Part shown: positions 57,266-64,000 of the stretch, in pieces | How positions within the stretch are numbered: position 1 is the first letter of the stretch | Layout: each line of letters begins with the position of its first letter | Assembly: GCA_938031175.1 (NCBI GenBank) | Contig: CALHGZ010000001.1 | Location: 186,001-250,000 of the forward strand | Direction: 5' to 3' | DNA: 64,000 nucleotides | DNA from: Candidatus Kapaibacterium sp. | GTDB lineage: Bacteria > Bacteroidota > Ignavibacteria > Kapaibacteriales > UBA2268 | Translations under genes and position numbers: made by a program | The notes under the pieces: model-generated | Database searches by the model: none | Seen by the model: the letters and a program-made list of their open reading frames with translations, nothing else | What the model was told of the DNA's origin: nothing

Positions 57266-57507
57266 ATTTACTCCATATAAATTTTTGAAGATTTGTTTTC
57301 TATAAAATTTCTATTTCGTTAGTTAATTAAAAATCGATGTCAATAAATTTGATAATTTGAAATTTTTCTGGCTATAACTAAATAAATTTCAATGAGAATG
57401 TAGTATATATTTTTGAAGTTAATGATTTTACTAATAAAAAAAGCTCAAAAAACAATGATGATAAATAAATTACGTTTCAAATAATATGTAATTTATAAAA
57501 TTATTCT

Positions 57508-57545
57508 TGTGCTAAAAAATTAAAAATGTGCTAAAAAATAAAAAA
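57508..57545 (+). repeat. Tandem 19-base direct repeat before the ECF sigma gene
   Basis: Two copies of TGTGCTAAAAAAT plus an A-rich tail lie at 57508-57526 and 57527-57545, 19 bases apart, differing in one base. They are 80-117 bases before the sigma factor ATG in a 359-base divergent intergenic region (57266-57624) that otherwise holds no gene. They may be a binding site, as a period of about two helix turns suits a dimeric regulator. Confidence 0.45.
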
Positions 57546-57624
57546 GTTTATGATATGAAATTTAATATAATAAAATTTTAATAATCTGTGATAAAATTGG
57601 ATTTTAACTGTTATTACTTTAAAA

Positions 57625-58206
57625 ATGAGATTAAGTTTTATGAAAAAGCGTGAATTAAAATCAATTTCCGATGAAGATTTGTTCTATCTTTTATATGAGG
57701 ATAAAGAAACAGCTCGATTGGCATTCGAAGAGTTATATTCACGCTTTGCACCCAAAATTTATACTTATTGCAAAAGAATTCTTCAGAGCGATGAATTAGC
57801 AGAAGATATTTTTCAGGAAACTTTTTTAAGGTTTTACGAGAGTTCCAAAACCGAAAGAGTAATGACTAATGTCAGTGCTTATATCTTTCGAATTGCACGT
57901 AATTTATGTTTAAATGAAAAACAGAGAAAATACCATAGTTTCGGTCAATTTGAAGAACTAAATTACATAACAGAGAATGATTTTCAGGAAAGGAAAGATA
58001 AAATAAATTTGGTTGACTCTGCAATTAAACTTTTACCTGACAAATACCGAGAGGTTTTGGTATTAAAAGAATTTCTAGGTTTTTCTTATAATGAAATAGC
58101 TGATTTACTTAATACTACTTTACCGTCTGTTCGGATTAATATTTTTCGGGCGAAGCAAAAATTGCGTGAAATATTAGCTCCTTATATTGAGGATTTTAAA
58201 AAATGA
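57625..58206 (+). CDS. ECF-family RNA polymerase sigma factor
   Basis: The 193-residue protein has sigma region 2 (about 28-95; 'FEELYSRFAPKIYTYCKRILQSDELAEDIFQETFLRFYES') and region 4 (about 125-185; 'LLPDKYREVLVLKEFLGFSYNEIADLLNTTLPSVRINIFRAKQKLREIL'). These two regions alone define ECF sigma factors. It is followed after 17 bases by a membrane protein that looks like its anti-sigma factor. Either ATG 57625 or 57640 could be the start; neither has a strong ribosome-binding site. Targets are unknown; the SusC-type gene further on is a candidate, as ECF control of such receptors is common in Bacteroidota. Confidence 0.94.
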   Translation: MRLSFMKKRELKSISDEDLFYLLYEDKETARLAFEELYSRFAPKIYTYCKRILQSDELAEDIFQETFLRFYESSKTERVMTNVSAYIFRIARNLCLNEKQRKYHSFGQFEELNYITENDFQERKDKINLVDSAIKLLPDKYREVLVLKEFLGFSYNEIADLLNTTLPSVRINIFRAKQKLREILAPYIEDFKK

Positions 58207-58223
58207 GATTAATAACAAATTAA

Positions 58224-59423
58224 ATGATAGATATGAAAGAATATTCAAATATGACTTCATCAGAAAAATTAATAGCTTTAATTGATGGTGAATTACCAAG
58301 CGAAGAAACAACAACTTTATTCTATGAACTTGCTCAAAATGTTGAGCTTCAAGAAGAGATGAGAGAACAGCTTGCAATTAGGCAGTTTTTTGCTACAAAG
58401 CAGTTGGTACCACCCGATTACCTCAAACACAAAATATTGCACTCCATTGGTTTAGGTTCATTTCTATCCATAGCTTCAGCTAAGCTCACATCCTCAGGCT
58501 TAGGTTTTGTTGGTTTATCAACGCTTAAGAGTAAAGCTTTTCTTATGCTATCTTCTGCATTAATTGGTTCTTTGTTCACTTTATACTTTACAGAAAATTT
58601 TCAATCAGACAAAAACATTACATTTGACGAACCTGTACCAATCATTCATTCATTCCAAATAGATGAACCTCAGAATAATTATAGAATAGAAGCTGATCTA
58701 ACACAACCTGCCAGTATCACTAAAAATACGAAGAGTAACCCTAGTCAAATTGTATCGAAATTTAAAACTTCAGAAGATGAACCATTTTTCGATTATAATT
58801 CATCAATTAATGGAATTAAAATTGTTTCTGTTGATAAATATCAAAGCCAATATAAACCATTGAAATATCGTAATGTCTTGCATAATGAGACTGAGAAATA
58901 TGATTTCGATAAGCCAGTTTATCCAAAGTTTGTTGATTATTTATCCCTGCAAATAAGAGGATTTGCAACCCGTTCTATACCAGAACTTAATGTACCACCA
59001 CTTGATAATCCGGTGATGAATAATATGGCTATAGCTCTATTCTATAAATTTGATAAAAATATGCAAGTAGGCATCGAAGTTGGTCAAGAAAACTTTATGC
59101 AAGAATATTATCAATACGAAATGGGCAATTTGAAAAGAGATATAAAGCAAAATTATACAGCATTTTGGACGGGAGTTTCCTTCCAATACAATATTGCAGA
59201 ATATGGATATAACCAAAAACTTTATCCATTTACAAGGGCATTTCTTGGAGGAACTAATGTAGGACCATTATTGCGTGGTATGATTGGACTGCAATTTGAT
59301 TATGAAAATAGTTTTTCTCTGTTTACGGGGATTGAATCTACTGCCTTGTTTTACCGTTATTCTGGGAATACATTTTCAACATATAAATTAGGCTTGACAT
59401 TTGGTGGATCTGTTAATTTTTAA
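58224..59423 (+). CDS. Putative anti-sigma factor fused to a barrel-like domain
   Basis: The 399-residue protein starts with a segment typical of anti-sigma factors (SEKLIALIDGELPSEETTTLFYELAQNV, then helices to about residue 75) without a zinc motif, and has a likely membrane segment at about 104-122 (KAFLMLSSALIGSLFTLYF). A polar linker follows. The last ~180 residues (about 220-399) show alternating aromatic/polar strands ('MAIALFYKFDKNMQVGIEVGQENF', 'FWTGVSFQYNIAEYGYN', 'GLQFDYENSFSLFTGIEST') and end in GGSVNF, as in outer-membrane barrels. Such a domain following a cytoplasmic anti-sigma part is unusual. It is directly downstream of the sigma gene, so the regulatory role is likely, but the barrel reading is tentative. 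Confidence 0.65.
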   Translation: MIDMKEYSNMTSSEKLIALIDGELPSEETTTLFYELAQNVELQEEMREQLAIRQFFATKQLVPPDYLKHKILHSIGLGSFLSIASAKLTSSGLGFVGLSTLKSKAFLMLSSALIGSLFTLYFTENFQSDKNITFDEPVPIIHSFQIDEPQNNYRIEADLTQPASITKNTKSNPSQIVSKFKTSEDEPFFDYNSSINGIKIVSVDKYQSQYKPLKYRNVLHNETEKYDFDKPVYPKFVDYLSLQIRGFATRSIPELNVPPLDNPVMNNMAIALFYKFDKNMQVGIEVGQENFMQEYYQYEMGNLKRDIKQNYTAFWTGVSFQYNIAEYGYNQKLYPFTRAFLGGTNVGPLLRGMIGLQFDYENSFSLFTGIESTALFYRYSGNTFSTYKLGLTFGGSVNF

Positions 59424-59425
59424 GG

Positions 59426-60214
59426 TTGGAAAAATTGAAAAGTTCAAAATATATATTAAATACATTGCTTTTTTTATCAATTTTGTTATATACAATTTTA
59501 AGTTATAGCTGTACATCACCTATAGATGTAAATGCGAATCGTCAGGTTATGGAATACAATGATTCAAATAAAGAGTTAAGTGGAAAGGAGTTGCATTTTA
59601 ATGTATATGAAATCAACTTTATTGATGTTGCATATGGTAGTTCACAAGCTCAATATGTAGTTATTTCAAATCTATCAAATAGAGATATTCTAATTGGAAA
59701 TTTTAGATTTAGCAAATATGAAAATCTATTTAAAATAACACATCCAAAACTGCCGATATTATTAACTAAAATTGGTACTGACAATAGTTCGCGTGAATTA
59801 ATGATAACATTTACAGCCAATGAACTTGGAGAAATAACCGATACATTATTCATAGAAAATATGCAACAACCACAACTAATAATAAATGCAAAAGTTCCTT
59901 ATGTAGATGTTATTGATGTAGATTTTGGATTCCAAAAAATTGGCCAATCCAAAGTAAAACCACCGCTGTATATATATAATCATAGTAGAAAGCCTATAAT
60001 AATTAATAGTTATCGTTTGGTTGACCCAGAGGATGCTTTTCAAGTATTAAGTTCCCTACCTATTGAAATACCACCTACCTCAAAATATAGTGTCATAATT
60101 AAATTTACTCCACAAAGTGAAAAGCCATACAATGGTAGAATTGAATTCAAAATTGATGGAGTTCAAGGCTACATTGATAATACCGCTCAATTAAGCGGTT
60201 ATGGTATTAAATAA
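59426..60214 (+). CDS. Lipoprotein with HYDIN/choice-of-anchor D-like domains
   Basis: The 262-residue protein has a lipoprotein signal peptide ending in SYSC, giving Cys29. Two Ig-like domains follow, with 'INFIDVAYGSSQAQYVVISNLSNRDILIGNFRF' and 'DVDFGFQKIGQSKVKPPLYIYNHSRKPIIINSYRL', the pattern of ASPM-SPD-2-Hydin/choice-of-anchor D domains, each ending in a 'IxFTxxxxGxxxxxLxI'-like strand. It is probably attached to the inner face of the outer membrane or the surface. The start is TTG 59426 or TTG 59435; both follow AAGG. It lies just 2 bases after the anti-sigma gene and so belongs to the sigma operon. Confidence 0.75.
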   Translation: MEKLKSSKYILNTLLFLSILLYTILSYSCTSPIDVNANRQVMEYNDSNKELSGKELHFNVYEINFIDVAYGSSQAQYVVISNLSNRDILIGNFRFSKYENLFKITHPKLPILLTKIGTDNSSRELMITFTANELGEITDTLFIENMQQPQLIINAKVPYVDVIDVDFGFQKIGQSKVKPPLYIYNHSRKPIIINSYRLVDPEDAFQVLSSLPIEIPPTSKYSVIIKFTPQSEKPYNGRIEFKIDGVQGYIDNTAQLSGYGIK

Positions 60215-60245
60215 CCTGATTACTCGTTAAAGAAAATTAACATTT

Positions 60246-60276
60246 TTGTAAAATCCTTAAAATTATTTAAATTTTG
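60246..60276 (+). promoter_or_regulatory. Possible promoter before the SusC-type gene
   Basis: TTG at 60246-60248 and TAAATTTTG at 60268-60276 with a 19-base spacer fit the -33/-7 pattern except for one extra T in the -7 element. Weaker than the six full matches in the window. Confidence 0.35.
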
Positions 60277-60505
60277 TTATTGAATTATTAATTTTTTTAC
60301 TTAAATTATAAATAAAACAATATTTCAAAACATATTAAACATTGGTAAAATCATATTATTAAGAAAGGAGGTAATTAAAGTTTTGAGATAATCAAGTTTC
60401 CAGAAAAAAGCCCTAATTTTTAGATAAGCTTTAGTTCGCAGGAGGTCTCTATAGTCTAATTTGAGAAGGATTGCCTATGAGATGCTTAGTTAATTCCATT
60501 TATAA

Positions 60506-60528
60506 TTTGAGTAAAAATTTTACTCAAA
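60506..60528 (+). repeat. 23-base near-perfect palindrome in the SusC leader
   Basis: Arms of 11 bases, TTTGAGTAAAA and TTTTACTCAAA, flank a single A. It could be a hairpin or an operator for a dimeric protein. The right part shares 16 bases with 51641-51656. Confidence 0.5.
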
Positions 60529-60792
60529 ACGAATTTTCCCTTAATCATTTTATACAGAGCTCTTCCCGTAAAACATTTTATTATTTATTTAATCATCGTT
60601 TATCGTTTACTCACATATTAGCCATTCTTGAAATAATCAAAAACAGTTCTGAATTAAGTCAATTCCAAATTTTTGATTTTCACAATCAATGCAATCCACC
60701 ACCAATTAAATTTTATTTCAAATCCTGTCCACAGGCTCTTCTCATAATATTTGGTATTTGAAAAGTTTGTTTCACTAACAATATAAGGTTCT

Positions 60793-63700
60793 ATGAAAAC
60801 ATTATACTCAATTTTATTTATTTTTCTGATAATGTTTGTTACTGGATTATTAGCCCAGAGCAGACAAATCAGCGGCAAAGTTACAGACGAGAAAGGAAGC
60901 CCATTGGCTGGCGTTACCGTTCAAGTCAAAGGTACAGCAGTAGGTACATTTACAAAATCGGATGGAACTTATAGACTAACTGCTCCAGCAGGTGCAAAAA
61001 CTTTGATTTTCAGGTTACTTGGTATGAAGATTAAAGAAGTTCCAATAGGCACACTTGATGTAATTAATGTGTCTCTGGAGGAAGATAAGATTGCAATGGA
61101 AGAAGTAGTTGTTACAGCTATAGGTTTAGAAAGAGAAAAGAAATCAATTGGTTATGCATTTGAAGAAGTATCTGGAAAAATTATTGAAGAATCACGCTCG
61201 ATCAACATAGTAAATGCATTAACAGGGAAAATTGCCGGTGTTCAGGTAAATAGTTCAACGGGTATGCCAGGTGCCTCATCATTTATAAGAATCAGAGGTG
61301 CATCATCAATTACCGGTTCGAACCAGCCCTTATTCGTTGTTGATGGTATTCCAATTGACAACTCCCAAATCTATAGTGGTAATCCTGATGATGGTGCTAA
61401 TAATTTATTATATTCTGTAGCATACTCTAACCGTGCAATAGACATTAATCCTGAGGATATTGAATCTGTCAGTATTCTCAAAGGACCTGCTGCAACAGCT
61501 CTCTATGGTTTACGTGCAGCAAGTGGTGCTATAATCATTACAACAAAAAAAGGAACTGCCGGCTTGGGCGAACCGGTTAACATAAGTGTTAATTATGCTA
61601 AAACATTTGAAGAAGTTAATAAATTGCCTGAATTACAGATGAAGTGGTCCCAGGGAGTAAATGGTAATTTTGTTCAGCCAGGAAGTCCGACTGCCCTTTC
61701 TTGGGGTGCATTAATAGATACATTACGATATACAGGTGAGTTTAATAAATTTGATAAAAATGGCAATATAACTGGTGCAAGCGATCCTAAGGGAATTAAA
61801 CCAGTTGTACCTTATGATAATTTGAATAATTTCTTTATTACAGGAATGACTGATAATTTCAGTTTCAATATGGCTGGTGGCACTGATTTCGGTAATTTTT
61901 TCCTTTCAGCTTCACATTTGGCATCCGAGGGTGTAGTCCCAAATAGTAAATTTAAAAGAACTACAGCCCGTATCACCGGTGAAGCAAGAATATCCAGCTA
62001 TGTCAAAGCTTCCGGAACAATGAATTACATAAATTCTGGTGGTACGAGAATTCAACAAGGTTCTAATACATCGGGTGTTATGCTTGGTTTACTACGAACA
62101 CCCCCGACATTCGATAATTCAAATGGTTACGGCAAGGATGCATACAAACACCCCGATGCATATATGTTCTTACCCGAGGGTACACAGCGTACTTATCGTG
62201 GTGGTGGTGGTTATGATAATCCATATTGGACTGTTATGAGAAATCCATTTTTTGATAATGTTGACAGATTCATTGGTAATTTTCAATTAAATTTCTATGT
62301 AACTGATTGGTTCGACATAATGTGGAGACTTGGTGGTGATATTTATTCTGACATAAGAAAACAAGAATTCTCAATTTATTCTCGTACTGTTCCCAGCGGT
62401 AGAGTTTTCAATCACGATATAACTAATTCAGATATAACCTCTGATTTAATTTTCGGATTTAATCAAAAGTTAACAGAAGATATTTTTGGTAAGTTACTTA
62501 TTGGTGCAAATCTTTTCCAAAGTGCATATCATTCAGTATATGTTCAAGGGGATGGATTAATTATCCCTAATTTTTACCATATATCAAATACAACAGGCCA
62601 GATTGTCAGGGAGTCGAAAGACAAATTAAGAAGAATGGCCATATATGGTGATTTAACACTGGATTATCAATCAATGCTATTTTTCAATCTCGCTCTTCGA
62701 AATGAATGGTCAACAACATTGCCTGAGAATAATAATTCATTCCTTTTTGGTACTGGTAATATCAGCTTTATCTTTACAGAAGCCTTTAAGGATGTATTTA
62801 AATACTCAGCACTTTCCTATGGTCAAATTAAAGCTAATTACTCAATTGTTGGTAAAGATGCTCCAATGTATGGAACATTGACACAGTGGTCTCAAGCAAC
62901 TTATGCTGATGGTTGGACTGATGGTATTTCTTTCCCATTTGGAGGTTTCGTTGGGTATGCTTACGGTGATGTTTTAGGTAATGATGAGCTAAAACCTGAA
63001 ACAACAACTTCCTGGGAAATAGGCATAAATTTGAATTTCTTTGATAATTTATTTGGACTCGATTTTACTTATTATAATTCTCGCAGTTACGATCAGATAT
63101 TCTTGGTTCCTATTGCAACATCCTCCGGGTATTTTCGACAGGTAAAAAATGCAGGGGAAATTTCCAACAAAGGTATTGAGGCAATTTTGAGTGTTTATCC
63201 TGTTAAAGGTGACTTTAATTGGGATTTCAGTTTTAATTTCTCTAAGAATGAAAATATGGTCGAAAAATTAGCTCCTGGTGTTGATAACATATTCCTTGGC
63301 GGTTTCCAAGGAGCATCAGTAAGAGCTGTTGCTGGTAAACCCTATGGTTCAATATTTGGACTTGGTTGGCTGAGAGATGAAAATGGCAACATTGCAATAA
63401 ATGCTGATCCGGAAGATCCCTATTATGGCTTCCCAATAATTGATCCTACAGAAAGAAGTTTCGGAAGTGCAACGCCAGACTGGTTGTTAGGTTTTAGAAA
63501 TAATCTTTCTTACAAAGGATTAACACTTTCATTTTTAGTTGATATAAAGAAAGGTGGTGTACTTTGGAATGGAACTAAAGGTGCATTGTATTTCTTTGGT
63601 ACTCATAAAGACACAGAAAATAGAAATTCTATCAAAGTATTTACCGGTAGAAAAGCGATCTATGACCCCGAATTGACAAATCCAGATGGTTCAAAAGGTG

Positions 63701-64000
63701 GTTATAGATTTGGTGATCCGAATGATATTGAAGTAGAAGTTGGACAAAACTGGTTTGTTAATGGGAATGGTAATGGTTTTACCGGTGATAATACAGAAGA
63801 TTTCATAGAAGATGCCGGATGGGTGCGTCTGAGAGAAGTAACCTTATCTTACAATTTACCCAAAGAAATTTCGAAAATGCTCTATGTATCTGATATAACA
63901 GTAAGCTTTACAGCAAGAAATCTATGGTTAAGCACCGATTATACAGGTATTGATCCTGAGACAAGCCTTATGGGTGCCTACAATGCTCAAGGTATTGATT
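60793..64000 (+). CDS. SusC/RagA family TonB-linked outer-membrane receptor, 3' end cut by window
   Basis: From ATG 60793 the frame stays open to the right edge (about 1069 codons). It has a signal peptide to about residue 22, a carboxypeptidase-regulatory-like domain ('ISGKVTDEKGSPLAGVTVQVKGT', about 25-95), a TonB box region (EEVVVTAIGLEREKKSIGYA), a plug with 'LTGKIAGVQVNSSTGMPG', 'IRIRGASSITGSNQPLFVVDGIPID' and 'GPAATALYGLRAASGAIIITTKKG', and a long barrel with many aromatic strands. The family imports glycans, peptides or other large ligands with a SusD partner, which would be expected just downstream, outside the window. It may be controlled by the ECF sigma factor upstream. Confidence 0.96.
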   Translation, partial: MKTLYSILFIFLIMFVTGLLAQSRQISGKVTDEKGSPLAGVTVQVKGTAVGTFTKSDGTYRLTAPAGAKTLIFRLLGMKIKEVPIGTLDVINVSLEEDKIAMEEVVVTAIGLEREKKSIGYAFEEVSGKIIEESRSINIVNALTGKIAGVQVNSSTGMPGASSFIRIRGASSITGSNQPLFVVDGIPIDNSQIYSGNPDDGANNLLYSVAYSNRAIDINPEDIESVSILKGPAATALYGLRAASGAIIITTKKGTAGLGEPVNISVNYAKTFEEVNKLPELQMKWSQGVNGNFVQPGSPTALSWGALIDTLRYTGEFNKFDKNGNITGASDPKGIKPVVPYDNLNNFFITGMTDNFSFNMAGGTDFGNFFLSASHLASEGVVPNSKFKRTTARITGEARISSYVKASGTMNYINSGGTRIQQGSNTSGVMLGLLRTPPTFDNSNGYGKDAYKHPDAYMFLPEGTQRTYRGGGGYDNPYWTVMRNPFFDNVDRFIGNFQLNFYVTDWFDIMWRLGGDIYSDIRKQEFSIYSRTVPSGRVFNHDITNSDITSDLIFGFNQKLTEDIFGKLLIGANLFQSAYHSVYVQGDGLIIPNFYHISNTTGQIVRESKDKLRRMAIYGDLTLDYQSMLFFNLALRNEWSTTLPENNNSFLFGTGNISFIFTEAFKDVFKYSALSYGQIKANYSIVGKDAPMYGTLTQWSQATYADGWTDGISFPFGGFVGYAYGDVLGNDELKPETTTSWEIGINLNFFDNLFGLDFTYYNSRSYDQIFLVPIATSSGYFRQVKNAGEISNKGIEAILSVYPVKGDFNWDFSFNFSKNENMVEKLAPGVDNIFLGGFQGASVRAVAGKPYGSIFGLGWLRDENGNIAINADPEDPYYGFPIIDPTERSFGSATPDWLLGFRNNLSYKGLTLSFLVDIKKGGVLWNGTKGALYFFGTHKDTENRNSIKVFTGRKAIYDPELTNPDGSKGGYRFGDPNDIEVEVGQNWFVNGNGNGFTGDNTEDFIEDAGWVRLREVTLSYNLPKEISKMLYVSDITVSFTARNLWLSTDYTGIDPETSLMGAYNAQGID

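Larger units (their letters stand above)
60215..60792 (+). other. Non-coding leader/intergenic region before the SusC-type gene
   Basis: This 578-base stretch has no convincing gene. A 94-codon frame from ATG 60477 to 60761 is preceded by AGAAGG but its T- and C-rich codon use is unlike the neighbouring genes. Two strong Shine-Dalgarno-like sites (AAAGGAGG near 60364-60371 and CAGGAGG near 60440-60446) do not lead into a frame of any length. A candidate promoter lies at 60246-60276, so the SusC-type gene may have a leader of about 500 bases. AAGG precedes its ATG. Confidence 0.55.

Noticed and set aside
60477-60761. 94-codon plus-strand frame in the SusC leader with AGAAGG before the ATG
   Set aside because: T/C-rich codon use unlike the real genes on this strand, and no recognisable feature; kept only as a remark on the leader.
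1-64000. Search by eye for CRISPR arrays, tRNAs, rRNAs, transposases or phage genes
   Set aside because: No regularly spaced repeats, cloverleaf-like sequences or characteristic proteins were seen, though a tRNA scan was not possible.

Overview
The window is about two-thirds A+T and carries 47 protein-coding genes, two of them cut by the window edges. I see no tRNA, rRNA, CRISPR array or transposase. The gene set points to a Gram-negative member of the Bacteroidota or its close FCB relatives (Ignavibacteria / Kapabacteria-like). The reasons are lipid A genes (lpxB, lpxK), two proteins with type IX secretion (T9SS) type A sorting domains, a SusC/RagA-type TonB-linked receptor, a DUF4835 protein, and Bacteroidota-style promoters. 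Six divergent-promoter halves fit one pattern, TTG-N19..21-TAnnTTTG, and they help to fix several start codons. TTG starts are common (lpxB, folD, tilS, the radical SAM gene and others).

Layout. 1-6531 (minus): gcvPA, a DivIC/FtsB-like gene, a LolA-like lipoprotein and a very large PAS-rich hybrid-type histidine kinase that runs off the left edge. 6723-11245 (plus): gap-pgk, a small unknown gene, a rhomboid protease and a DUF4835 gene. 11242-12372 (minus): a saccharopine-dehydrogenase-like enzyme. 12444-15209 (plus): two outer-membrane barrel genes. 15200-18708 (minus): a tightly overlapping lipid A operon, lpxB - DUF374 acyltransferase - lpxK - C26 amidotransferase lipoprotein. 18851-30988 (plus): dnaE, a tiny membrane protein, a DUF6588-like barrel, folD, an RluA pseudouridine synthase, a large secreted BNR/FN3/T9SS protein, then tilS-hpt. 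30992-34106 (minus): hslO (Hsp33), an AmmeMemoRadiSam radical SAM enzyme and a REC-histidine kinase. 34268-36955 (plus): an unusual VIT-VWA-TonB_C-FKBP fusion. 36952-38109 (minus): a glutaryl-CoA-dehydrogenase-like enzyme. 38286-47086 (plus): the conserved nusA-infB-rbfA-truB-ribF-rpsO-pnp cluster, without rimP in front. 47123-51349 (minus): a TPR histidine kinase, a ROK kinase, RidA and a DUF5683 protein.

The right end is more accessory. 51350-52772 is an AT-rich island with two tandem small genes. Their 81- and 64-residue products share a hydrophobic N-terminus (IAILWY) and a C-terminal WDD motif, which I do not recognise from any family. They lie divergent to the TPR histidine kinase and end in a clear terminator. 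52773-57265 (minus) is a translationally coupled pair: a T9SS-exported repeat protein and an OmpA-like protein with two OmpA domains. 57625-60214 (plus) is an ECF sigma factor, a membrane protein that looks like an anti-sigma factor fused to a barrel-like domain, and a HYDIN-like lipoprotein. A roughly 580-base non-coding stretch then leads into the truncated SusC/RagA receptor.

The window thus mixes core information-processing and central-metabolism genes with envelope and surface-secretion functions. The most novel candidates are the tandem WDD mini-proteins, the VIT-VWA-TonB_C-FKBP fusion and the anti-sigma/barrel-like protein. All functional statements rest on reading motifs by eye; no database search was possible.
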